From Capitulum mitella (taxonomy: Eukaryota > Arthropoda > Thecostraca > Pollicipedomorpha > Pollicipedidae): 64,000 nt of DNA. Position numbers and translations under genes: made by a program. Location of the stretch: NCBI GenBank assembly GCA_030062745.1, contig CP099844.1, forward strand, positions 21,080,596 through 21,144,595, in the 5' to 3' direction. Of the stretch, positions 35,576 to 46,372 are shown in pieces (position 1 is the first letter of the stretch; the number at the start of each line of letters is the position of its first letter). The notes beneath the pieces are model-generated. The model had not been told where the DNA came from. It worked only from the letters and a program-made list of their open reading frames with translations, and did no database searches.

Positions 35576-37872
35576 GCCTGTCGCTGGGGCGGCGGGGAGC
35601 TGCGTTGATCCGGGGCCAGTTTAGTTCTCTGACGTGTGGCGGGCTTAGAAAAAGCTCTTCGGTCCGTGGTAATGTTGTGACAATTCGTCGCCAATCCATT
35701 CCCAGGACTGATAAATATTGCGGTTTAACGTGCCGTATTGGTTTTTCATTGTAGAGTTGCCAGATCCGCGTCCGCACCACGCCGGCCATCCGTGGCATTC
35801 GCGTCTGGACGTCATTGAGGAATCACCGGATCTGACCTGGCCTGTGCCTTTATCTAGTGCAAAAGAACGCATTCAGTGCAGCGACGTGGCAAAATCTACA
35901 CCGGAGAACTTTTTGCGGAGGCTGCAGGATTATAACGGGACCTGTGAGCCCTTGTAGCGCCAGTGCAGGCACATTCCCTTGGTCATTTGAACAACGTTGC
36001 GATATATAGTGCTGACATCAAGAAAACCGTAACTGGGTGCAGCTATTGCAAGCCATGAGGAAATATGATAAAAATTTTTTAAACTTTTTTTCTCAAAAAC
36101 ATTCATTATTAAAAAAAATTTTAAAAAAAAAAAAAAAAGAAAGAATAAAAAAAAAAAAAAAATAAATCTTTTTTTTTGGGGTTTTTTTAAAAAAAAAGTA
36201 TTTAATTAAATTAAGTTTAAAAATAAAAAACAACAGGGGTGGTGGTTATCATTAGCTTTTTAAAAATAAATTGATAAAAAAAAAAATTTTTTTTTTAAGT
36301 ATTTATTTAATTTGCGAAGTAAAGGGAACGAGTAAAACGACTGCTGTTTTCAGAAATGACACACGAATTTTGTCCTATAGAGGGCGCGTGGACACAACAC
36401 TTTGGACGTATAGGTGGCAGCAATGGCAGAACCATAGAAGGCACAATCATGCTGTGCACTGTCCATATGTGCATCGAGGGACGTTTACGGACTATGTGGT
36501 GATACACGAGATTTTCAGTCCTTAAAAAACGCTAAAACATCAGCGACATCTTAAGATAGCGCGGGGTAGAATAGTCTGGACTTTATCTCAACAACGTGCA
36601 TTCGGCTGGGTGATGGGCAACTTTAGAGCTTTTTCACGGAACTTTGGTTCCCATTTCTGGGAATTCTCCGTATGCGAACGTTGTTGTATTACAAAATATA
36701 CCTTCCATGTTACCGTCGGCCCTCATCCTTAGTGTTCACATGTTTTAAAAAACTGGCTATTTCAGTTGCTAACCATCATATAATTAGCGCACACAATAAA
36801 ATGGTTATTTGTGCGAATCTTACAAATTTTGAATTAATGGCGTAACGACACACCCAGCTTATGGGCTTTGAGGATTTATTTTTCCTACAGCTGACAAAAG
36901 TAACAGACTAATGCACACATGATGCACAAAGATCAAAGTTCAAACATGGGAGCGTCCACCATTAAGTCAGCTCTCTGCCGCGTGTTTTCGGCCAGCCAAC
37001 AGGACAGCGTAAGCCGGCAGGTCAACGAGTCCGGCCCAGAGGTGGCGGGCTGTGCGCCGCGCCCGGGCTGCGCCCGGTAGCCTGGTCGTCGGTCAGCTGC
37101 TGACGCCGCACGTGACGTGCGGCTGCCGCTGCCGCCGCCGGCATCCCTCGGCCGGCGGCGGCGCTCAGGTAGCCTCGGGGCACGGCCAAGTCAACGGCCG
37201 GAGCCGGACCAAGTGCAGCCGTCCGCTCTGGGTGGGCGAGTTTATCTTCCCTGCCGGCTGGGCTCCCCTCCCCGGCCCGCGCTCCGGCGCCGGCTGACCG
37301 ATCAATACCGAGCTTCGCGCCGCGGCCGGTGGCGGCGCTAGTGTCGCTGGCGGTGCGCGCGCCCCCGCCGCCTCCGGCCCTGCTGGGGAAGTGCGGAGTC
37401 TGCGGCACGCGCTGCCCGCGCGATGCAAAACGCCAGTTCGTTATCATAGAAGGTAACTGTTTGGAAATTGCTCCCTCCGTAATGGCACAATGTTGTAAAT
37501 AGCGTAATGAATGAGCCCCAATGACGCATGGTTGGCTGGCCAAATGTTTGAGCTCGGGTCACCATGGCAACGGGCATACACACAGGTGCTACCCGAATCA
37601 CCGGAACCAAGTTGGCTTCAAATTATAAATTGCACCGGAGTCTACGACAAAGGCGACATTCCATGACCACATAAGCATCCAAATTGAATGGGCAAAACGT
37701 GACTCGTACTGCACTTTAACAGACTGGAAGGGACGATTTTTTCCTCCCACCTTGCAGGCTGGCAGCCCAGTTGTGCTACGCACCGTGCCCTCAGAGCCAC
37801 GACATGTACAGCGCTCCTGGCAGGACATTATTCCAGCCTGAAGTGCACCAATGACGGGTGGAGCGGCCCTGG
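35576..37872. other. intergenic, including a noisy A/T block
   Basis: No gene was recognised. 36070-36300 consists of ragged homopolymers (A and T runs up to 17), possibly an assembly or polishing artefact. 37020-37430 is strongly GC-rich, with long open frames on both strands that look compositional. Confidence 0.45.
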
Positions 37873-37956
37873 CAGGCACGTATCCCAGTGGCCAAGTGGC
37901 ATATGACAAAATTTGAGATTTCCTCCCCCCAGAGGAAAATACGGGCTACGTGCCTC
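37873..37956. mobile_element. 84-bp hAT-like miniature element
   Basis: The left end CAGGCACGTATCCCAG and the reverse complement of the right end, GAGGCACGTAGCCCG, are similar. The flanks GGCCCTGG (37865-37872) and AGCCCTGG (37957-37964) match at 7 of 8. The right half (GACAAAATTTGA, then C-rich, then the terminus) matches the right end of the element at 39742-40011, so both belong to one family. Confidence 0.65.
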
Positions 37957-39318
37957 AGCCCTGGCAGTCTCTGTGGTGGCTGGTGATTCCCGCCGCGGCG
38001 CTCACAGGGCCGTCGTGCGGCGTCAGCACCGCTGCCGGGGGGCGCCGGCCACCTGTGCGGGCCGCGGCAGGCCGTCGCCGCGCGGCCCGACTGCGGCTGC
38101 GAGTCGGGCGGCCCGCAGTCGGCGGCAGGCTGCGTTTCGCGTGCGTGGTCGGCCAAGGACGGACGGCTCGGTGTCTGGCCCACCAGGCGCTGGCCGAGCG
38201 CGGGACAGGCCGACGCCGCCGAGCGTTTACAGACCGGTCACCGGGCCGGAGCCGAGCACACACCGGGCCGCGATAGCGGATACAGGTTAATCTGTGCGGC
38301 TCCGCGGCCGGCCGGCGCGGCGCCCCCGGTCAGAACGCCCCCGGACATGCCGGCACGGGTGGTCCAAAGGAGCTGCCGTTTAGTCGAACTGCCAGACAGG
38401 GAAGGCCGGGCCTGATTAGTCCACTGTCTGGGCTTCACGGTCCGCCAACAGTACACTGAACTGCCCGTGCTGGACAGTCAGGGGTCGATTCAAGGACAAA
38501 AGTGCGCCCATGTTTTCTCCAGCTTTTGAAACAGTGAATAGCTCAGAAATGCTCTGGAGGCTGGTACAAAACACCTTCCCCTTAACCTTATATACCTACT
38601 GGATGCACACGAGCGAGTGTAGGTAGAAACATAGCAGCCACGACTGTCGAAGGTCCAATATTCCGAGGAAGAGTGCAACAGTGGATGGAACTGAGCTGTG
38701 AACTAAAACACCCGCATACTCATGAACTCAAAATTGCGCATGAACACTACATTTGAGCACCACACACGTGTATGCGCGCACGTAGAATTTCAGCGGATCC
38801 TGTGCACCGGACAGCAGGCCCCAGGGATCCGCCAGCACGGACACCCGTGCTTAAGGGCTGTAATTTTCGGTCGGGGTGCTTACGTGACCTGGCCAGGGCC
38901 ATCGCGAAATGAGGATTCGACAGCGACTGACCAGCCGCGGCGGCACAGTCCTGCCAGTCGTTTAGGCGAGCGCGTCGGCACAGACATGAAAGAGCGGCGG
39001 TGTTCAGGTGGTCAGGCGCCTGCCGCGCGTCACGGCGCCGGCCGCGGAGTTGGGCGTTCCCCGTATTTTTGGCCAGTCCGCTTCAGCCAGCTTCCACAGA
39101 AATGTAGCGTGTGAATTACCGGCTCCTGTGGATAAAGACAATGACGGAGCCAAGACAGGGTTTACGTTTCAAGGCTGGTGAGCTCACGCTCATTGAAACC
39201 TAACAGCTGGGCCAAAGACAAGGCCCGCCGGTGAGAAAGTTTTTCTTCCTATTGGGCAGGGTCGAACTTTGAAAAGGTTATTTTACGCGCCCAGCACCAC
39301 TCTTGATGACGCCAATAA
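37957..39318. other. intergenic, GC-rich then mixed
   Basis: No domain was recognised in the overlapping open frames at 37910-38290, which occur in all frames because of high GC. Confidence 0.4.
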
Positions 39319-39329
39319 TCCGAGCCAAG

Positions 39330-39504
39330 GGGCGGCGTAGAGTAGCGATTACCATGCTCGCCTTGTGGCCGAAAAGTCCTCTGTTCGAGTCCGGGCGATA
39401 GCGGCACCTCGCCGTCCCTCGCGACAACCAACCTGAGAGGATGGGACGCGATATCACCCTGGCAGTCAAAAGCGTCGATAAATAACCCAATAACCAGCCA
39501 AAAT
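39330..39504 (+). mobile_element. tRNA-headed SINE with 11-bp target duplication
   Basis: Direct repeats TCCGAGCCAAG at 39319-39329 and 39505-39515 bracket a 175-bp unit. The head looks tRNA-derived: a D-arm-like GGCGTAGAGTAGCGATTA, an anticodon-arm-like CTTGTGG, and a B-box TGTTCGAGTCC at 39382-39392. The tail (about 39442-39500: ATGGGACGC, ACCCTGGCAGTC, CCCAATAACCAGCC) is closely similar to the 3' end of the LINE at 56010-56069. Promoter activity is inferred from the boxes only. Confidence 0.8.
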
Positions 39505-39741
39505 TCCGAGCCAAGAGACCTTATAAATGCTCGTTTACAATGGCGGCGGAAGCAGGGACAAAGTGACCCCCCCATCCAAAGACGTAGAGGAACATATCTT
39601 CTTGCCCCCGCAAAAATGGCCGCGTGTTACGTACAAGTTTTTGGCAACCGAGGAACTGATTATGGCGTCATGCGGTTTGGAAATTTCACTGCTTCTGCCG
39701 CTGCGCCGCTAAGTTCCTTTATCAATTCTGCACACGTCGTT

Positions 39742-40011
39742 GAGGGACGCAGCCAAGAGGGAGGCCATGGGGGCCATGGCCCGCCGAGCCAAGCGGTGTA
39801 CACTAGATATAAAGAGGCTTTGCAGCAATACTGAATAGTAATGACATATATGTTGCACAAGCAAACATTACATGTTTTCATGTGCGTGAAATACGAGTTA
39901 AATTGCATGAAATTGCTGCTAATCCTATAAATTTCATCATTTGCCAGTGGATACGACAAAATTTGACATATGCCTCCTCCCTTCCTGAGAGAAATCCTGG
40001 TTACGTCCCTG
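39742..40011. mobile_element. 270-bp hAT-type miniature element, perfect 8-bp target duplication
   Basis: Identical flanks ACGTCGTT at 39734-39741 and 40012-40019. The ends are GAGGGACGCAGCCAAGA and the reverse complement of CAGGGACGTAACCAGGA. There is no coding capacity. A related but unbounded end, CAGGGACGTAACCAGGA, occurs at 40176. Confidence 0.83.
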
Positions 40012-40539
40012 ACGTCGTTAAAAATAACTGGTCGGGTTTCTTTGAGGTTGATTCAAATAAAGGCGCATGAAATATTTACATGTCGCGTTTTGCGTGTTTT
40101 TGCCGATCGCGAACCAAACCAGCCCATTTTGTTCATAGCTGAAAATGGCATTGTTCGATTGTGCTGGGTTTGAGGCAGGGACGTAACCAGGATGCCGCGG
40201 GGGGGGGGCAAATCGGATTAAGGGGCCCTCGTAGCCAATGGGGGCCCTCGCCAAGGGTGGATGAAGGATTTCGCCAAGGCGAGGGATGAGGCTGGAGGCG
40301 AATGGTCAGCGCGGGGCCCCCATTTTTTGCCCTTCAGATGCGAAAAAAATGATGTAATTTTGCTTTTTTATCATATGAAATCACCAAAAAATCCAAATGC
40401 GCCACCTTATCTGAGAAAATTCTACGTTTTGTTCCCGAACAAAATCGCCGAAATATGATAAAAAAAAACGCAAGATTTTAGGCGGTTCCGTCCCTCCCTA
40501 CATTTGAAATGTTGCGTCTGTATCTGGTCCAGGAGCCCG

Positions 40540-42330
40540 TTTGTCCCCTCCATCCCGTAGCTTCTGGGGATTTTTTTTGTCAGCTTAGTTTAGGTTCCTT
40601 CTCGCAGTTACAGGGGAACTTTTGGTGGTCTCGGGCTGTCTGCCGTGCCAGGACCTTTTATTGGTCTCAGGTTCCTTTTACAGTTTCACGTGTCCCGAGG
40701 GACGTCTCAGGCGCTCCTTTGCCAGTTTCAAGGGCACCTCGAACAATCTCAGGGACCCATCTGGTAGTTTCAGGGACGCTTAGGCCTCCTCGGGATTCCT
40801 CCTGTCGTCGCTGGGACGTTTTTGCTGTCTAAGGAGCCCCCAGGCTCTAAAAAAAGGTCCTCTGTAAGTCTCTCTCTGCCGTGACAGAGGCGCCTCTGGC
40901 AATCCTCTAGGTCCTTTGGCCGTTTCAGGAGCAGTCTGGACGTCTCAAGGTATGGTAGTTTCAGGGACCCTTCTGGTCGTCTCAAGGGCCGCTGTTGCTA
41001 GAGACTTCTAGTTAGCAGTCTTAAAGGTCCCTCTCTAGCAGTCTCAGTGGACCCGGTGTGGTCCTGGGTACCCCTCTTATCGTCTCTGGGAAACATTTTT
41101 GTCATCTCAGGAACCCTCTTGCAGTTACAAAGGACTTTTTGGCAATTTCAGGACTCCTGTGCAGTGTCACAGGCCCTCTGACCGTCTCCGGTGGTCCCCA
41201 TGGCCGTATCAGGAGTCTTCCTCTGTTACATGAGGTATATCTGGCAGTCTTTTAGGGCCCCTCTAGCCGTAACAAGGGGCTTTTGTTGGCACTTCAGGGG
41301 CCTTCACTGGCAGTCTCGGGGGGACCTTGCCGTGCCACGAGCCCGCTCATTACACTCGGGGACCCTCTGGCCGTCCAGCGTCCCCATAAAACCCAGATAT
41401 TGTCTCAGATGACCTCATATCGTCTTTGTCTTGCAGGGGCCCCGCGATCTTTTTGGCGGTCTCAGGGGTCATCTGCGGTGTACGGGCCCATCTTGCCGTC
41501 TCAGAAACCACCTGACCTTCCCGGGACCCCTGACAGCATCAAGAACCCCTCAAAGTTTCGAAAAGGCCAGTATAGCCTATGTGTGGCTCCTCTCAAGGCT
41601 GAGAGGGTCACCAACAAATCCCCGTTCAGAGGGTCCCTCTAGCTGGCCAGGGTCTCCTTATGCCGTGCTAGGCATCCTCTTAAGTTCTTGCCGTCGCAGA
41701 GGCCTCTTTGACACTTTTAACGGTCTCATGGGCCCTTTGCCGTGCTGGGGCCCCTTGGCTCAAGAACCCTTCTTTTTCCATCTCAGGGACCATCTTGCTG
41801 TGTCAGGGTCTCATTAACCCTCCCGCAGGCGTTCTGACTACATCAAAGACCTTCAGCTTTTCCCTCACAGGGGCGCCCTGGGGACTCAGTCCTTATTTTG
41901 GCCGTCTCAGGGGCCCTATGAGCCATCTGGCGGTCTTAGAGACACTGCCGTGTTGGGGGGGGGGGCCTGTTGTGGTCTCAGGGGCCCTTTGGGAATTTCA
42001 GGGGGCCCTCTAAGCTGTCTCAGAGGTCATCTAACCCTCCAGGAGGCCTCCCTGACTGCATCCAGGGAGCCGTCAAGTTCTTATAGGGACCCCCGTGAAG
42101 CTCATGGAGCACCTTCTGGGGCTCTCCTTTAAGTCTGACCCCTCCCCCCTGAGGTCCTTTCCAGGATTCCCCCGAATTTTGTGGTATTCGGAGGGGTCCC
42201 CTAGCATTTACTTAAAGGGGCTCTCCTGGCTGGGAAGGGCAAACCATTCCTGCAAAGGGCCCTCCGTCTCGGGCTCCAAGCATCATCAAAACCCTCTGGC
42301 ACGGTACGCGGGGTGCCCCGTTGACCAGGA
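40540..42330. repeat. degenerate minisatellite, about 30-bp units
   Basis: About 1.8 kb of loosely repeated units of the type GTCTCAGGGGCCCTCTGGC, with CTCAGG/TTTCAGGG and GGACCC/GGGCCC recurring every 25-35 bp in one orientation. Units are too divergent for exact counting by eye. Long open frames here follow the repeat, not a gene. Confidence 0.75.
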
Positions 42331-43436
42331 AAGATAAAGTTGGGCCCCAGGGTATGTATGTACCTCCACAAAGGCACATGCGAGAACCGGAAAGGATGTT
42401 TTCTGCAAAGGAGCTGTCCGGCCAAGAAAGATCCTCCTGCCACCGGATGGTGTCAGCGTGTCGGGAAGGGAACCGAGTGGCGTAACCTAAGTCAGGACCT
42501 CGGGGTCCCAGCTTCTGAAATTTTCAATTCTCAACAAAAACGAATTCCAACCAACAGCACTAAAATGCACCAAAGATTTTTTCAACATCGCCATAGACAG
42601 AGGTAGAGTAGACGGATACGCGCAAGGAAGATTACTCGAATGAGAGGAAGGCACTTGTATCTGACTTGCAGTCACACCCAAACGACAAGTCTCCAAACTT
42701 ACCCAGGGGTGATAGTACACCTGCCGCACCCCTCAGCTATTTGCCGTAGAACGATATAGCCATGCTATGAATTTCACCGTAATGCTGGTAAGCTGCACCG
42801 CCACCGCGCGTCAGCTACTCTTCTAGTTATCACCACAGCGCGGGGAGTCAGCAGCTCTACCGATATTCGGCACCAAAACCGGACTTGGACGTGGGACGTC
42901 CCGGGCTGGAACCATGTGTGAAAACGACACTGGGAGAATCGGATCAAACCGATCTGGCGTCGAAATGTGGTAAATGAAGCAAAAAGGAATTCCGCCCTGG
43001 TGGTTATTTATGTGCATATTCTACACTGACATAATTATGCACATTTACCAATCTCGACAGCTTTTATGCACTACAGAAGAATGATACCTACCTGTGGGTC
43101 ACGCCCAGGGACAGAGTGCATGGTCCTGGAGCGAATCCCTGGGGAACATAATCAAATTTGAACGTAGGTCCATAAAACACAAGTAACAGAACAGCGCTAA
43201 ACGTATAATTCATCTCTGCAATTTTCCAGAGTCGTTGAGATGCAGGATGCCGGTGGATAAAAAAGAGACGGTTCGAATTCCCGGCCAAAGTGCCTTTTCT
43301 GCCAGTTTTAGCACTTTTGCGAGGTTCTGCTGGGTTTCCTTCGTTCCCTTCATTTGTTTTGCAGTTTAAAGCATACCATTTGCGACCTATGCTGATTTTG
43401 CATGAAGTCCCGGCCAACAGCTGGCAATGCATGTGT
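42331..43436. other. intergenic, no gene seen
   Basis: Mixed-composition DNA up to the sequence gap; nothing was recognised. Confidence 0.4.
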
Positions 43437-43936
43437 NNNNNNNNNNNNNNNNNNNNNNNNNNNNNNNNNNNNNNNNNNNNNNNNNNNNNNNNNNNNNNNN
43501 NNNNNNNNNNNNNNNNNNNNNNNNNNNNNNNNNNNNNNNNNNNNNNNNNNNNNNNNNNNNNNNNNNNNNNNNNNNNNNNNNNNNNNNNNNNNNNNNNNNN
43601 NNNNNNNNNNNNNNNNNNNNNNNNNNNNNNNNNNNNNNNNNNNNNNNNNNNNNNNNNNNNNNNNNNNNNNNNNNNNNNNNNNNNNNNNNNNNNNNNNNNN
43701 NNNNNNNNNNNNNNNNNNNNNNNNNNNNNNNNNNNNNNNNNNNNNNNNNNNNNNNNNNNNNNNNNNNNNNNNNNNNNNNNNNNNNNNNNNNNNNNNNNNN
43801 NNNNNNNNNNNNNNNNNNNNNNNNNNNNNNNNNNNNNNNNNNNNNNNNNNNNNNNNNNNNNNNNNNNNNNNNNNNNNNNNNNNNNNNNNNNNNNNNNNNN
43901 NNNNNNNNNNNNNNNNNNNNNNNNNNNNNNNNNNNN
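43437..43936. other. assembly gap of exactly 500 N
   Basis: Five hundred unknown bases, a usual fixed-size scaffold placeholder, so the true distance is unknown. Open frames drawn through it are meaningless. Confidence 1.
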
Positions 43937-44974
43937 GCGAGGTCAGACGGTGCAGACCTGCTGGACATTCCAGTCGGGCTCTGATCCCGAGCGGCGCCCA
44001 GTCCAGGGGAGCCCGTGTAGGACGGTGAGGTTTGTTTCGTCGCGACACTGCGGAGCACCGGTGAGTGGAGCAGCTGTCCTGTCCAAAGTGGCCCCCTGCT
44101 GCCGCCAGAGCCGCCCCGCTTTCTGCAATTAGCCTCCGTCGGACTCAAGTCTGGTGGCAGAGGCTCGCGCGGCTCGCGGGCTCCCGTCATCCGCATGGTA
44201 TCGCGGTCTGACAAACTGCGTGGTGAGGTACCGGGCGAGACATACAGGGCTCGGCGTACGTGGCGACCGAGCGATGTCGCAGCGACTTCGTGCTACGAAA
44301 ACCAGGTTTCTATCTGCCCAGTCGTATCTTCCAGAAAGGTCGTTTATACAAAGATCGTTTGGTGTCCTAGATGTCCAGTGTGAACGCCACGGGGGACCTG
44401 CCGGTTACAAATGTGTTTACATCTGGCTGAAGTCGACGCCCAGGAGTTGTAGGCTGTCTTATATTACCTTCTGGACCGTTGTGAAAGATGAGTCGCCAAC
44501 CTCCTCGTCGTTTTCGGTACACTAACTACGTTCTTGTTGAGCTCAGACTGTCGTGTGAACGTTTCGGATTTACCTAGTCCGTTTTGGACAAAAGTGTAAT
44601 TTTTGTCATCCCTGTCTCAGTTAAAATGCAGGTATTAAAGTGTCGCATGCAGTGACAACAAAAACGCTATAATTCAGATCATACTATAACAGTTACGCTT
44701 CCAGCTAGACATATTTCTCCGATCACACAGTTGATCTGTTACCATTCTGCTCATGTCATAGTTGCTTGCGTTCATATTACCGTCATCTGGAACAATTCCA
44801 GGGTGATGCACGAACAAAGTTGCTTGTTTAGAGCGGGCTTGGTTTCACGTATGAAAAAGGCTTCGGTGATCGGAAATCGTCTCGTTGTCATTGACTCGTC
44901 CGCAAGAAAGAAGCATATAAAAGCGTTTTACGCCCCTGCATTCAGCGAGACTGACATGTACATGTTTGTATGTA
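43937..44974. other. intergenic, no gene seen
   Basis: GC-rich to about 44400, then AT-rich. No recognised domain. Confidence 0.4.
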
Positions 44975-46372
44975 CACCCTTGTTCTTATTAATTGATTCA
45001 AACACTCAAAACAATAAAAATCATGGTTTTTGTCAAAATAATCTTTTATTCACATAATTTCTTCTTATTTTTTCACGTTTTAATACGTAGTATGACCACC
45101 TTTATTGTCTCACTTGTGAAACCCGCTTGGGCATGGAATCTATCAAGTTTTCGCAGTTCTCTTTTATCTCTTCGTCGTGGTACCAGACCTGAATTATAGC
45201 TTGTATCAGCTTGGTTTTGGTTGTACAATCCTTTTTGCGGAGACGAGTCTTTATGATAGACCATAAATTTTCTATAGGATTTAAATCCGGCGAGTTTCCC
45301 GGCCAGTCCAAAACATTTATCTTGTTTGTTTTGAAAAAATTGGTCACAATCTTCGACGTATGGCAAGGAGCCAGGTCCTATTGAAAAACCCCTGAACCAT
45401 CTGGAAACGCCTTCTGCATGTCTGGAATCGCCTTTCTCCGTATCACGTCGATGTATTGGGCAGATTTCATCATTCCTTCGACAGGATGAAGTGATCCCAC
45501 GCCACGGAAACTGAAACAACCCCAAAAAAATTTCTTTTCGGGGTGTTTCACGGTTTGGTTGATGTGACCCTCACGGACTTTCTCACCAGGAGAGCATCGG
45601 ACATGTTGACTCCTCTGTCCTTGAACGAAAAAATGGCTTTCGTCCGAAAACATGACCTTCCGCCAGTCTTCCCTTGTCCAGTGCCGGTACTTTTGTGCCC
45701 ATAACAAACGTTTAGCCTTCATTTTCTCTGTAAGAAGTTGTTTTTTTAGTGGTCTGTGAGCCCTCCGACCGGTCTCTAGAAGCCTTCTTCGAACAGTTCT
45801 CGAACTCACACTAACTCCAGATCCGGCTAGATCTTTTTGCAGATCATCAGTAGTCTTTGGTGGTGCAAGTTTGCTTTGACGTATCAAGTACAGATCATCT
45901 CTCGGCGTCGTTTTTCGTTTTCTTCCACAGTTCCCTTTTCGTTTTGGTGACAGAGATCTAGTAGTAACTCCTTGTTTTATAATCCGTGAGACTGAGCGCT
46001 GACTGACACCAACTATCTTAGCGATTTCTCTCTGTGACTTCTCAGAATGTTCGAATAAAGTAAAAATTTTCGTCCGCTTCCTAGGCGTGATGTCCATTGT
46101 GTTAGAGCTGTTGTGTGTGTGCGATGAATGTTCAGTGAATCAATGCCGCTGACGCAATGACGTATATTGCATCAGCCAACCAAAGTTCGCGCATGCGCAG
46201 TACACACTGGTTCCAGACTCACTTTGAAAAAGCTCTTACAAAAGCCTACGAACAAACATTGTTAAAAAACTTGACTATGATAGTGGAAATCATTGTGTGA
46301 TTGTGTAACAAAACAGTATCTTCGAAAAAACATGGAAAAACTGTACTGAGTCAATTAATATGCACAAGGGTG
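44975..46372 (-). mobile_element. Tc1/mariner element, near complete
   Basis: The inverted ends CACCCTTGTTCTTATTAATT (from 44975) and, reversed, CACCCTTGTGCATATTAATT (from 46372) match over about 26 of 30 bases. TA precedes the left end (44973-44974); the right flank reads AA, a probable decay of the TA duplication. The 1.4-kb length and single transposase frame are standard for the superfamily. Confidence 0.9.
45102..46097 (-). pseudogene. Tc1/mariner DD34E transposase with one in-frame stop
   Basis: The frame starts with ATG at 46097 (MDITPRKRTKIF) and runs to a stop at 45102, interrupted only by TAG at 45380-45378. The N-terminal paired-type helix-turn-helix is visible (SQREIAKIVGVSQRSVSRII), followed by a basic hinge, then the DDE domain: D in FSDESHF, D in DLAPCH right after the stop, and E in NPIENLW. 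Thirty-four residues separate the second D from E, giving DD34E. At about 331 codons the length is normal. A single nonsense codon directly before the second catalytic aspartate should abolish activity; everything else looks recent. Confidence 0.93.

Noticed and set aside
37022..38290. GC-rich overlapping frames on both strands
   Set aside because: No domain, no splice pattern and open in several frames at once, as expected from composition.
39330..39402. A functional tRNA-His gene (anticodon-like GTG)
   Set aside because: The acceptor stem and D-arm do not pair properly, and the unit is flanked by target duplications with a LINE-like tail, so it is a SINE head.
40176..40496. Another hAT-like element starting CAGGGACGTAACCAGG
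   Set aside because: A possible right end (reverse complement of GAGGGACGGAACC) exists at 40496, but the 8-bp flanks do not match, so the boundaries are not supported.
43290..44214. Long open frames across 43290-44214 on both strands
   Set aside because: They pass through 500 N and are open only because unknown bases cannot give stops.
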